The notes under the pieces were generated by a model that saw only the letters and a list, made by a program, of their open reading frames with translations, did not search any database and was not told the DNA's origin. A stretch of DNA of 64,000 nucleotides, taken from NCBI RefSeq assembly GCF_004168585.1, contig NZ_PGVH01000056.1, positions 579,873 to 643,872 of the forward strand. The letters are read 5' to 3'. The position numbers and the translations under genes are program-made. Position 1 is the first letter of the stretch; the number at the start of each line of letters is the position of its first letter. This DNA is from Shewanella sp. OPT22 (lineage in GTDB: Bacteria > Pseudomonadota > Gammaproteobacteria > Enterobacterales > Shewanellaceae). Positions 6,207 to 14,325 of this stretch are shown piece by piece.

Positions 6207-8453
6207 ATGAGTACTTTTAAAAAGTCAAAGCTCGCCCAAACATCATTACTTCATAGTGCGCTGGTTTCATCACTTGCTATCGCAGCACCACACGCTATTG
6301 CTGATGATGCCCCTTCTTCTTCAAAGGCCAAACAAGAGAAGATTGAACGCATTAAAGTTCAAGGGCGCCGTCCTAACAAGTTGCATTTAGAAGACAACAC
6401 AGCAACAAAAATGAACGTTGCCCTGAAAGATGTTGGACGTTCTATCACTGTATTAGAAGCTGATGATCTTTCTAAGCGTGCCATTGATGATGTGAAAGAA
6501 GCTTTCGGTTATGTTGCAGGTATTAGTGGTAACGGTCCTGCTGACCGTACTTATACCGCTCGCGGTATCAGAACCAGTATTGATACGATTATGATTGACG
6601 GTATGCGCTCACTACAAGGTGGTGAAGGTGGTACAGGTTCTAAATCACCAAGTACATTCAACGCTGAACAAGTCGTATTCCTACGTGGGCCTGAAGCATT
6701 ACTTTATGGTGCAGGTATCGGTGGTGCAATCATTAATATTGTGACCAAGAAACCACAAGAAATGGCACAAACCAGCGTAGCTATTAAAAATCGCAGTTAT
6801 GTTTCGGACGATACTGGTAACTTTAAACGTAATAAGCTCAGCCTGGATCTTGATACTACTGGTGCCATTGATTCTGATAACAACTTCTTATATCGACTTC
6901 TTGCACAATACACGCCTTCAGGCGATCATTTTCAAGATGGCCGTGAGTTTGATGAAACACAACTTGACCTTGCTGTAACTTGGAACGTTTCTGAAAACAC
7001 CAGCATCATGCCACGAATTGAGTATGCGGATCGTGATTTAACGGGTGGCAGCAGCTATGCCGATGGCGTATTCACTGAAACCTTCTTCAACGGTAAGCTA
7101 GATGAAGCGGGTGATGATAAGAAAGTAAGCTATGGTAAACCTGTTAATCGTGGTGAATATTATGGTAGCGAAGAAGATAAGGGTTCTAATCTTTCTAAAA
7201 GTTACAGCTTAAGAGTGGATCACGAGTTTAATTCTGATTGGAGCTTATTCGGTCAGTACCGCAAAAATACCACTGCGTCAGAGGCATTAGACCTTTATAT
7301 TTCTGATAGCAGCGGTCTTGAGAATGAAATTGGTAAGGACATTGTCAACCGAAAGTGGGTATACACAAAAGGTGATGATAGCTACACATTATTTGATGTT
7401 AATGTTCAAGGTTTCGCAAATCTATTAGATATGGAGCACCATATCTTGCTGGGGTACAACTTCCGTGATTTAGACGTTAAATTCGAGCGTAACTTCCAAA
7501 ATACAGATGATGCTGTTGGCAAAAACTGGATTTCAGCTTCTAACCCAACAAACCAAGTTGCAGGGTCAATTCCAGCTTCATTACTTGAAGTGGAGTTTGC
7601 ACCAAAAAACCAAAAAGACACCAATATCTACTTTAAAGACAGAGTAAAAGTTACTGAATCCACTACAGTAGTTGCTGGTCTTGGTTATGTAAAACAAGAG
7701 CAATATGAAACACGTGGTGATGATTCATATTCAAAAAGCTTCAGCGATACCATTTGGGATTTAGGTGTTGTTCAAGCATTGAATGATGATATCAATGTAT
7801 TTGCCACATATAGTCGCGCTTATGAGCCAGTTAGTGCTCGCTATGTAGCCCAATACGGTCAAGGTAAAACTGATTATATGCCTGTCGAGGGCTTTAACTA
7901 TGAAGTTGGAATGAAAGCAGATCTTCTTAAAGGTGATTTAGCGACTTCATTAACTTTCTATAAAATGGAACGTGAAAACAGCACTCAATTTGCTCGTAAT
8001 GATCAGGGTTGGGTATTAGAGCAGCTTTCAGGCAAAAGCTTTGAGTCTAAAGGTGTTGAAATTGGAATTGCTTACCACATTAATGAGTATTTCAATACCA
8101 ACTTTAACTACGCCTTTAACCGCGCATATAACACCATCGGTGATGATAAGAATGAGCAAGTTGATAATGCACCTAAGCACTCAGCATCGCTTTGGAATAA
8201 TTTCACCTACGATGAGCACTTATCATTCGGTTTAGGACTGCGTTATAACTCAGAACGCTTTGATGGTAACTACATATTACCAAGCTACGTTGAAATGGAT
8301 TTAGGGGCTTATTACAAGGTGAGTAATTGGGATCTTTCGATGACGCTTTCAAATGCGCTTGATAAGAATCGTGCTGAAGCGGGTGCCAACTGGGTCACAG
8401 TTCAGCCAAATGCACCACGTTCTTTGAATATGAAAGTAAAATACACCTTCTAA
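6207..8453 (+). CDS. TonB-dependent siderophore receptor
   Basis: 748 aa outer-membrane receptor. It has a signal peptide (to about residue 32, HAIADDA), a TonB-box region (IERIKVQG), a plug domain (about 60-180; VALKDVGRSITVLEADDL, YTARGIRTSIDTIMIDGM, RGPEALLYGAGIGGAIINIVTKKP) and a 22-strand beta barrel ending in LNMKVKYTF with the C-terminal aromatic typical of outer-membrane proteins. Plug motifs are of the ferric-siderophore class (catecholate or hydroxamate); the ligand cannot be assigned. The start is supported by AGGGA at suitable spacing. A Fur box lies just upstream, and a PiuC-type dioxygenase with three membrane proteins follows, the usual iron-uptake arrangement. Confidence 0.93.
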   Translation: MSTFKKSKLAQTSLLHSALVSSLAIAAPHAIADDAPSSSKAKQEKIERIKVQGRRPNKLHLEDNTATKMNVALKDVGRSITVLEADDLSKRAIDDVKEAFGYVAGISGNGPADRTYTARGIRTSIDTIMIDGMRSLQGGEGGTGSKSPSTFNAEQVVFLRGPEALLYGAGIGGAIINIVTKKPQEMAQTSVAIKNRSYVSDDTGNFKRNKLSLDLDTTGAIDSDNNFLYRLLAQYTPSGDHFQDGREFDETQLDLAVTWNVSENTSIMPRIEYADRDLTGGSSYADGVFTETFFNGKLDEAGDDKKVSYGKPVNRGEYYGSEEDKGSNLSKSYSLRVDHEFNSDWSLFGQYRKNTTASEALDLYISDSSGLENEIGKDIVNRKWVYTKGDDSYTLFDVNVQGFANLLDMEHHILLGYNFRDLDVKFERNFQNTDDAVGKNWISASNPTNQVAGSIPASLLEVEFAPKNQKDTNIYFKDRVKVTESTTVVAGLGYVKQEQYETRGDDSYSKSFSDTIWDLGVVQALNDDINVFATYSRAYEPVSARYVAQYGQGKTDYMPVEGFNYEVGMKADLLKGDLATSLTFYKMERENSTQFARNDQGWVLEQLSGKSFESKGVEIGIAYHINEYFNTNFNYAFNRAYNTIGDDKNEQVDNAPKHSASLWNNFTYDEHLSFGLGLRYNSERFDGNYILPSYVEMDLGAYYKVSNWDLSMTLSNALDKNRAEAGANWVTVQPNAPRSLNMKVKYTF

Positions 8454-8471
8454 ACCTTTAACATTGATTTG

Positions 8472-8494
8472 AAGCCGTCTTTACGACGGCTTTT
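8472..8494 (+). terminator. Intercistronic hairpin after the receptor gene
   Basis: AAGCCGTC (8472-8479) pairs with GACGGCTT (8485-8492) and is followed by TTTT. The T-tract is short, so partial termination is likely. This would give more receptor than downstream enzyme transcript. Confidence 0.6.
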
Positions 8495-8518
8495 GCCGTT
8501 TGTCGGAGTAAGTAAAAA

Positions 8519-9190
8519 ATGATCAAACCAATTAAAAATTTATTTACACCTCAGCAAGTGCAAGCGTTGCGTAACTTGATTGCTCAAGGTGAATTTGAAG
8601 ATGGAAAAAACACAGCTGGATGGCATGCACAAAACGTCAAAACCAATTTGCAGTGGTTAGGTAACGAGCCTATTACTCATGAACTTCATCAAGCATTGGC
8701 GCACATACTTACCGCCAACTCTGAGTTTACGTCACTGACTTACCCTAAAAAGATGATGCCGTTTATTGTGAGTAAATCCACCAATCACGGTGGTTATGGT
8801 AATCATATTGACGATGCCATTATGCACAATGAAGAGCTTGTCAGAACTGACATTTCTTGCACTATATTTTTATCTGATCCCGACGACTATCAAGGTGGTG
8901 AATTGGTTATGACCTTGGGCGGAATAGAAATGGAATACAAGCTGCAGGCGGGTGATGCCATTGTTTACCCAAGTACTACGTTACATCGAGTGAATCCGGT
9001 AACCTCTGGCGAACGCCTTGTTGCTTTAACGTGGATTGAAAGCTTGGTGTCTGACGCCAGTCAACGAGAGATCCTTTTTGATTTGGATTCCGCAAGAAAG
9101 GCCATCATGCAACAAAGTGGAAAAAGTAATGAATTTGATTTAATCACCAAATCCCATTCGAATTTGTTACGCCGCTGGGCGGTAACTTAA
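8519..9190 (+). CDS. piuC: PiuC/YbiX-type Fe(II)/2-oxoglutarate dioxygenase
   Basis: 223 aa, the normal length for the PKHD-type hydroxylase family. Fe ligands are H96 and D98 (GNHIDDA) and H156 (TLHRVNP); R166 (SGERLVALTWIES) is the 2-oxoglutarate anchor. Family members sit beside catecholate or pyochelin-type receptors and are iron-regulated; the physiological substrate is not established. Here it follows the receptor by 65 bp across a hairpin and leads into the membrane-protein genes. Upstream TCGGAGTAAG gives a good ribosome site. Fur control through the receptor promoter is likely. Confidence 0.9.
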   Translation: MIKPIKNLFTPQQVQALRNLIAQGEFEDGKNTAGWHAQNVKTNLQWLGNEPITHELHQALAHILTANSEFTSLTYPKKMMPFIVSKSTNHGGYGNHIDDAIMHNEELVRTDISCTIFLSDPDDYQGGELVMTLGGIEMEYKLQAGDAIVYPSTTLHRVNPVTSGERLVALTWIESLVSDASQREILFDLDSARKAIMQQSGKSNEFDLITKSHSNLLRRWAVT

Positions 9191-9206
9191 TTGTAGAGCA
9201 ATAGAC

Positions 9207-9497
9207 ATGACATTTTCTTTTCCTGTTCTTGTGAGAACGTTAATGGCCATTTTTGGTGGTTATGCGGTTGGCATCAGTGCCAGCTTCGGCATGATCCCCA
9301 TTTCACTATGGTTATTTACCGATAACGTTCACGATGCGATTTATATTGGTTTAATGTGCAGCTACGTGTTTGGTTTTATCGCATTCATTTGGTGTTTCAG
9401 CTGTAAAAAGACCATCCACTCTGTTCGTGATCTTGTCTTAGCAGGCATTGCCTTCATGGCCATTTATTACTTATTTCCTGTGGAGGTAATGTCATGA
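9207..9497 (+). CDS. Small iron-operon membrane protein (DUF3649-like)
   Basis: 96 aa with three hydrophobic segments (about 8-32, 42-62 and 75-92). Its size, topology and place directly before a PepSY-domain membrane protein fit the DUF3649 family found in siderophore receptor operons. Function is unknown. The stop overlaps the next start (ATGA at 9494-9497), so translation is coupled. Confidence 0.75.
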   Translation: MTFSFPVLVRTLMAIFGGYAVGISASFGMIPISLWLFTDNVHDAIYIGLMCSYVFGFIAFIWCFSCKKTIHSVRDLVLAGIAFMAIYYLFPVEVMS

Positions 9498-11035
9498 AAG
9501 GTAACTTTAGACGTTCAATGATTTGGCTGCACACCTACAGCGGACTGCTACTCAGCTGGTTACTGTTTGCCGTCTTCGTGACTGGCACACTGAGTTACTA
9601 TGCTGATGAGCTTGATTTGTGGATGCAACCAGAAAAACTATCACAACAACATAAACCCGATGTTATCCCAGCAGCGTTAGCAGCCTTACATACAAAACCT
9701 GAAGGTGCTTCACGTTGGAACATCAATTTAGGCAGCGAACGAGATCCTAAAGCCGAGATTCGTTGGCAATACCCAGGGCAAGGTCGCAGAGACGGACACA
9801 AAGAAGCCATCACCGCATCCCAAACACCCCCTAGAGAAACATTAGGTGGTAGTTTTTTCGTTCATTTTCACTATTCACTTGAGCTGCGCAATTATGGCGG
9901 TCGCTACCTTACAGGCATCGCCGCATTTGTGATGCTGATTGGAGTATTCAGCGGTATTTTCACTCATCGCCGATTTTTTAAAGATTTCTTTGTATTACGC
10001 TGGCAAAACTTGAAGCGTGCGCTCACCGATGTCCATGCCATTATTGGTATTATCACCATACCTTTTTGCTTTGTGATTTGTTTTAGCGCCTTACTGTTTT
10101 ATTTATCTATGTATGTGCCCGCTTCAGCCACTTATCACTATGATAAGGGCTATCGCCAGCTATCTTCACAAGTCAGCCCTAAAGGCTTTAACCGTGATGC
10201 TTCTGGTCAAACGGCCAATCCAATTAAGGATATCAAGCCGATTTTAAAGCAAGTAAAACACGAATGGCCTGAGAAAAATGCCGTCAGTTGGGTGAGTTAC
10301 TATCATCCATTTGATAAAAATGGCTACCTGATGTTTTATCGTAATAAGAGTGATTTATCTCGACAAAGCGAGACGTTAACCTTTGATGCGGCCTCAGGTA
10401 AGTTGCTGTATAAAGTTGAGCAACCAAGAGTACCCAAACTCATCAGTTATGTGTTCTTAGGACTGCATGAAGCTAAGTTTGCTGATAACAGCTTGCGTTT
10501 TATTCTGTTTATTTTAGGTGCATTAAGCAGTGCGCTTATCGTAACTGGCTCAATTTTATGGTTGAACAATCGTATTGAACGCAATGTTTCACATATGGGC
10601 ACTCGTTTGACAGCCTGGAGCAATAAAGCCGTTTTTGGCGGTTTACCGATTGGTATTGTGACGCTATTCATTGCCAACCGATTATTGCCGACTTCGCTTA
10701 CAGATCGTTATGACTATGAATTGATGGCTTTCTTATCAGGTTGGGCTGTTTGTGGTTTGATTGCTCTGTTCACAGCCAGAGGAAAGTACTGGCAATTTGT
10801 GCTTAAACTGTTTGCCTTGGGTTGTGTTGCACTGCCTATTCTCGATTTGATTGCCCCGCCACACTATTTGCTACAAGCAATTAAAACGGCGAACCTTACC
10901 TTTATCGCCGTTGAATGTGCATTTGTTGTTTCTGCTACGTTATCTGTTTGGTTAACTTTGTATTTACAGAAAAGGAATAGAGCCACCAGCAAAGATGCCA
11001 GTCCTGTTGGAGTGAAAGGAGCGGCTTCATGTTAA
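9494..11035 (+). CDS. PepSY-associated membrane protein, putative ferric-siderophore reductase or uptake partner
   Basis: 513 aa. The first segment (RSMIWLHTYSGLLLSWLLFAVFVTGTLSYYADELDLWMQP) is the signature opening of PepSY-associated transmembrane proteins. Further membrane segments lie at about 150-170, 185-210, 340-365 and in the C-terminal third, with a large periplasmic loop in between (about 210-335). Conserved histidines next to membrane segments (HTYSG, HFHYSLE, DVHAIIG, LHEAKF) could bind heme or metal. Members of this family accompany TonB-dependent receptors and are thought to reduce or move ferric siderophores at the inner membrane (inference). It overlaps the genes on both sides. 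Confidence 0.82.
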   Translation: MKGNFRRSMIWLHTYSGLLLSWLLFAVFVTGTLSYYADELDLWMQPEKLSQQHKPDVIPAALAALHTKPEGASRWNINLGSERDPKAEIRWQYPGQGRRDGHKEAITASQTPPRETLGGSFFVHFHYSLELRNYGGRYLTGIAAFVMLIGVFSGIFTHRRFFKDFFVLRWQNLKRALTDVHAIIGIITIPFCFVICFSALLFYLSMYVPASATYHYDKGYRQLSSQVSPKGFNRDASGQTANPIKDIKPILKQVKHEWPEKNAVSWVSYYHPFDKNGYLMFYRNKSDLSRQSETLTFDAASGKLLYKVEQPRVPKLISYVFLGLHEAKFADNSLRFILFILGALSSALIVTGSILWLNNRIERNVSHMGTRLTAWSNKAVFGGLPIGIVTLFIANRLLPTSLTDRYDYELMAFLSGWAVCGLIALFTARGKYWQFVLKLFALGCVALPILDLIAPPHYLLQAIKTANLTFIAVECAFVVSATLSVWLTLYLQKRNRATSKDASPVGVKGAASC

Positions 11036-11295
11036 TGATTAACCTGCTTTCATTCGTTGCAATACTGTGTTTTGTGTTTAGCCAAACTAAACACTTTAAA
11101 ACTGTGTTTCATAAACGTTTATCTGACAAACAAAGCCTGACGTTCAAATGGTTAGGTTTCGCTTTACTATTTGCGACACAACCTCTCATTATTCAGCAAC
11201 CAAATGTGGGCGTGGCTTATGTTGTTTGGCTATGCTGGATTTCAGTTTGGATATTGATATCAGGCACTGCACTGAGCTATCTGGCCAAAAGATAA
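11029..11295 (+). CDS. Small membrane protein (DUF3325-like)
   Basis: 88 aa with three predicted membrane helices (about 3-20, 42-60 and 64-84) and a TKHFKTVFHKRL basic loop. This is the usual third membrane partner after a PepSY protein in iron operons. ATG 11029 overlaps the upstream gene by 7 bp. A clear terminator follows, so this is the last gene of the operon. Confidence 0.75.
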   Translation: MLMINLLSFVAILCFVFSQTKHFKTVFHKRLSDKQSLTFKWLGFALLFATQPLIIQQPNVGVAYVVWLCWISVWILISGTALSYLAKR

Positions 11296-11303
11296 ATCAA
11301 ACA

Positions 11304-11337
11304 TAAAAAAAGAAGTCTCGATGACTTCCTTTTTTAT
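11304..11337 (+). terminator. Rho-independent terminator of the iron operon
   Basis: GAAGTC (11312-11317) pairs with GACTTC (11323-11328) and is flanked by an A-run before and a T-run after it, which extends the stem. Confidence 0.85.
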
Positions 11338-11399
11338 TAACCATGTTTACTTTTATATCACTATCGTGTCATCTTTAGCCCTAAGATTTCACCTAAGTA

Positions 11400-12572
11400 A
11401 TGCATAATAAAAACATGATTAAACAACTTTTAGCGCTTTCTGTTCTTGCCAGTACCACAGCAATTGCTGTGCCGCTCGATGTCGAGGAACAACGCATCCC
11501 CACAGCACTACAAGAGTTACCGACTGTTGCGCTTAGGTACAATGCGTTAAATGATCAACTCATTCAAAAAGTGAAAGCCAGCAAAGAAGAAAAGCAGCTC
11601 ACCAAGTTGGTTGCTAATCAAGGCCAACGCCTATGGCAACAAGCGGTACGAGATGTGCAATCGGGCTCAAATGACGACAGACCACTTTATTGGTCTCGCC
11701 TTGCAATGCGCGAAACGCTCAAGACGAAACCCGCAGGTTTTAAGCTCGCAGATTGGCAGCGTAACATTTTAGTAAAAGCGACTGAGCAATCTTCACGTGG
11801 CATAAATGATGTTGCCTTTGATGACAAAGCTGATATCACAATTTTGCTAACTGGATTCGATCCTTTTTTCTTAGACAAGGATATCGGACAGTCTAATCCT
11901 TCTGGGCTCACGGCATTAGCACTTGATGGTTATCGTTTTCAAGTGAATGGCAAGCAAGCTCAAATTGAAACCGTAATGATCCCTGTTCGCTTTGCTGATT
12001 TTGATAAGGGTATGATTGAATCGATCTTAACGCCGCTATATCGAAACAATGCTATCGATATGTTGTTTACCGTGAGTATGGGACGCAAGGATTTCGATTT
12101 AGAACGTTTCCCCGGTCGTAATCGCAGTGCTAAAGCACCTGACAATTTAAATGTCTATACAGGCGCAACGGCTGAAAACCCAGTAGCCCCAATGCTAAGA
12201 GGCAACATTCTAAACGGCAATGAGTTTGTTGAATTCACTTTACCTGTTAAAGCAATGCAAAGTGTTAAAGGTGATTGGGCGGCTATTGATAACGCTAAAA
12301 TCACCACCCTAAAACGTGGTGATATTGAGGCTAAATCACTTGCAGAGCTTAATGGAGAAACTTCAGTTCAGGGATCGGGTGGTGGCTATCTTTCGAATGA
12401 AATCTCATATCGTGCGATTCGTTTAATGAATCAAATGAACGTGAACATTCCGAATGGGCACATTCATACACCAAGAATTAAAAACCACGATGGAGAAACT
12501 GAAATGAACATCGTTAATCAAATTCGTCTAATGGTTGAAGCTGCAGCGACTACTCTTCCTCAGGCTCAATAG
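11400..12572 (+). CDS. Exported pyroglutamyl-peptidase-like (C15) protein with Ser at the catalytic Cys position
   Basis: 390 aa. A signal peptide (KQLLALSVLASTTAIAV) precedes an N-terminal helical region (about 30-140) absent from ordinary 215-aa pyroglutamyl peptidases. The C15 core (about 145-385) has the ILLTGFDPF motif, catalytic-type Glu235 (DLERF) and His356 (GHIHTP). The nucleophile motif, usually AGxxLCN, here reads GGGYLSNE, so Ser332 stands where Cys is expected. It may be a serine-dependent enzyme or a non-peptidase homologue. The start may be ATG 11400 or ATG 11415; neither has a strong ribosome site. Its end overlaps that of convergent sctQ by 23 bp. It occupies the place where the export-gate genes sctR-U would be expected, but has no known T3SS role. 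Confidence 0.8.
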   Translation: MHNKNMIKQLLALSVLASTTAIAVPLDVEEQRIPTALQELPTVALRYNALNDQLIQKVKASKEEKQLTKLVANQGQRLWQQAVRDVQSGSNDDRPLYWSRLAMRETLKTKPAGFKLADWQRNILVKATEQSSRGINDVAFDDKADITILLTGFDPFFLDKDIGQSNPSGLTALALDGYRFQVNGKQAQIETVMIPVRFADFDKGMIESILTPLYRNNAIDMLFTVSMGRKDFDLERFPGRNRSAKAPDNLNVYTGATAENPVAPMLRGNILNGNEFVEFTLPVKAMQSVKGDWAAIDNAKITTLKRGDIEAKSLAELNGETSVQGSGGGYLSNEISYRAIRLMNQMNVNIPNGHIHTPRIKNHDGETEMNIVNQIRLMVEAAATTLPQAQ

Positions 12573-13434
12573 ATTCGACTTTTGCAATTAACCCCGATGG
12601 GCTTCTTAGCAAAGATACTGTTGCTAAAGTTTGGCTATGAAGCTCATCGATTTGTCTTACAATTCTGGCTTCTCCCTGTTGCAACACTTTAATCGGTAAT
12701 TCATCTCCTATCATCATGGTTCCGATGTCCGCTAAATTCATTTCAACCTTAGCTAATTCAGTTAACAGCGGAGGGTAATGAAAATCGACTTCAGACAAGA
12801 CGTCATCTACCATCATACTTCCAACACCACCAGCTAACTCACTGCTTAGGCGAATTTTGGCTACAGGCCCTTGCCACCACAATAGAGCTTGTCCTTCTTC
12901 AACTTCACACTCATTGTCAATCCAAAAACCTTCACCTATTTTAGGTATTTTGGGTTTATTACTTTTTTGAGGACTATATCCGGCAACTAAGCTTAAATTG
13001 ATTGTCGGGGACTCCCCAACAAATGGAGCCCAATGCGACACCATTGGTTGCCAAATCTGTGTTGGCCAATTCACCAATACACAGCGTACGCCGCCAAGTG
13101 TTAATACTGGGGCAATCGTTTCTTCCAGCGTAAATGTTTCTGGCTTTTCAGCTACCGCTTCTACTATCCAACTTCCTACAACCTCGAATATCACCGCACT
13201 GATACAAGGCGCGAAATCTTCGGGCATTTTTTCTAAGACCGATATCCCTGTTTGCTCTAAAACGGCTTTTTTCCAATCTGATAAAGGGATCCACACCCCT
13301 ACACCTTCAGGATAATCTTGGTGCTTCCAAAACATCCCATCACCAGAAATAGGCTTTAACTCTAACCGACAGTTTTGCGCCTCCAAGCCTTTGCCAATCA
13401 CTTGGCTTATTTTAATTAATAAGCTGCTTTGCAT
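12550..13434 (-). CDS. sctQ: T3SS C-ring (sorting platform) protein SctQ
   Basis: 294 aa, last gene of T3SS operon 2. The C-terminal 75 residues form a SpoA domain (MIGDELPIKVLQQGEARIVRQIDELHSQTLATVSLL); the N-terminal part is the variable SctQ region. SctQ builds the cytosolic ring that docks the ATPase and sorts substrates. In SPI-2 SsaQ and Yersinia YscQ, an internal start makes a short SpoA-only form. Here Met207/Met208 (12816-12811) follow TTGGAAG and would give a product of about 88 aa, close to YscQ-C. Identification rests on position and the SpoA motif. Confidence 0.85.
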   Translation of the reverse strand: MQSSLLIKISQVIGKGLEAQNCRLELKPISGDGMFWKHQDYPEGVGVWIPLSDWKKAVLEQTGISVLEKMPEDFAPCISAVIFEVVGSWIVEAVAEKPETFTLEETIAPVLTLGGVRCVLVNWPTQIWQPMVSHWAPFVGESPTINLSLVAGYSPQKSNKPKIPKIGEGFWIDNECEVEEGQALLWWQGPVAKIRLSSELAGGVGSMMVDDVLSEVDFHYPPLLTELAKVEMNLADIGTMMIGDELPIKVLQQGEARIVRQIDELHSQTLATVSLLRSPSGLIAKVESIEPEEE

Positions 13435-13437
13435 AGA

Positions 13438-13923
13438 CTACCCCATAAAAATTTGAGTGTTGGACTTATGAGTGTTCTTGGGAGGGACACACTCGAGCCT
13501 TATTGGATATGCACGGCCTTGTAATTTATCTTCTAATGGCCCCATGACATTTTTGATTGCGTGTTCTTGCTTACTATTGTGAGGAAAGAGTCGAATTCTC
13601 AACCCCTTCTTATCGTAATTTGCTTGAATAATCAGCCCGGCCATTGGACCATTAACAAGGCGATAACAGAGCATATCTTTTTGACGGGATATTTCAGCAC
13701 TTCCCATTTTGCAAGTCCCCCCATCTTTAGCCAACACACGTTTTGTTGCTTTAGAGACTTTTTTTGTTGAGTTATCGTCTTTCGGCTCTTCAAACTTCCG
13801 CCCTTTAAGCAGATTAGCAAAGAGTTCTTTGTGTTGAGACTGAGGTTCAACTTCTTTTTTCTTATGATCATGTTCAACAGGTTTCGTATGTTGTATTTCA
13901 GTTGATTTAATTGAACTACTCAT
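13438..13923 (-). CDS. sctP: T3SS needle-length regulator SctP
   Basis: 161 aa from ATG 13923 (a TTG one codon earlier is also in frame). The N-terminal half is charged, Lys/Glu/His-rich and probably disordered. The C-terminal part (about 80-155; LVNGPMAGLIIQANYDKKGLRIRLFP) resembles the substrate-specificity-switch domain of short SctP/SsaP proteins. SctP is a ruler that sets needle length and triggers the switch of secreted substrates. It overlaps sctO by 8 bp and lies 3 bp before sctQ, as in SPI-2 ssaO-P-Q. Confidence 0.78.
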   Translation of the reverse strand: MSSSIKSTEIQHTKPVEHDHKKKEVEPQSQHKELFANLLKGRKFEEPKDDNSTKKVSKATKRVLAKDGGTCKMGSAEISRQKDMLCYRLVNGPMAGLIIQANYDKKGLRIRLFPHNSKQEHAIKNVMGPLEDKLQGRAYPIRLECVPPKNTHKSNTQIFMG

Positions 13924-14317
13924 CAAACACCGCCTGTAACTTTTCTTGATCTTTCACCAATTGAAAAATTTCTTTGTTAATTTGCTTAATCGTTTGTCCA
14001 ATTGCTTCTATTTGCTCTTGAACTCTGACGATTTCTTCTGCTAATTCACGTTCATTTTGATAACGTTTGGCTAAATCGACTTTAAATTCATTCATGCCAC
14101 TGAAATCCAATGACTTCTCTGGCAAGGTTAAGTGTCGAATCGCATCAATTAACTGATGCCTCTCAATCACTTTTTGCCTTCTGTTCGCTACCATTTTCTG
14201 AGCCTGTTTTTTTGTATCGCTCAAACGTTTTCTCAGCTTATCTTCTTTGCGAGAACGAATATCCAATATCCGCCTCAATGTCTCTTTATCATTGTCATCA
14301 ATATCAGAGCTCGCCAT
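13916..14317 (-). CDS. sctO: T3SS central stalk protein SctO
   Basis: 133 aa, almost entirely a charged antiparallel coiled coil (heptads across about 5-75 and 80-130), as expected for the YscO/SsaO/FliJ family. SctO sits in the centre of the ATPase hexamer and links it to the SctV gate. Recognition is by coiled-coil character, length and its position directly after sctN, since primary sequence in this family is poorly conserved. Confidence 0.82.
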   Translation of the reverse strand: MASSDIDDNDKETLRRILDIRSRKEDKLRKRLSDTKKQAQKMVANRRQKVIERHQLIDAIRHLTLPEKSLDFSGMNEFKVDLAKRYQNERELAEEIVRVQEQIEAIGQTIKQINKEIFQLVKDQEKLQAVFDE

Positions 14318-14325
14318 GACAGCCC

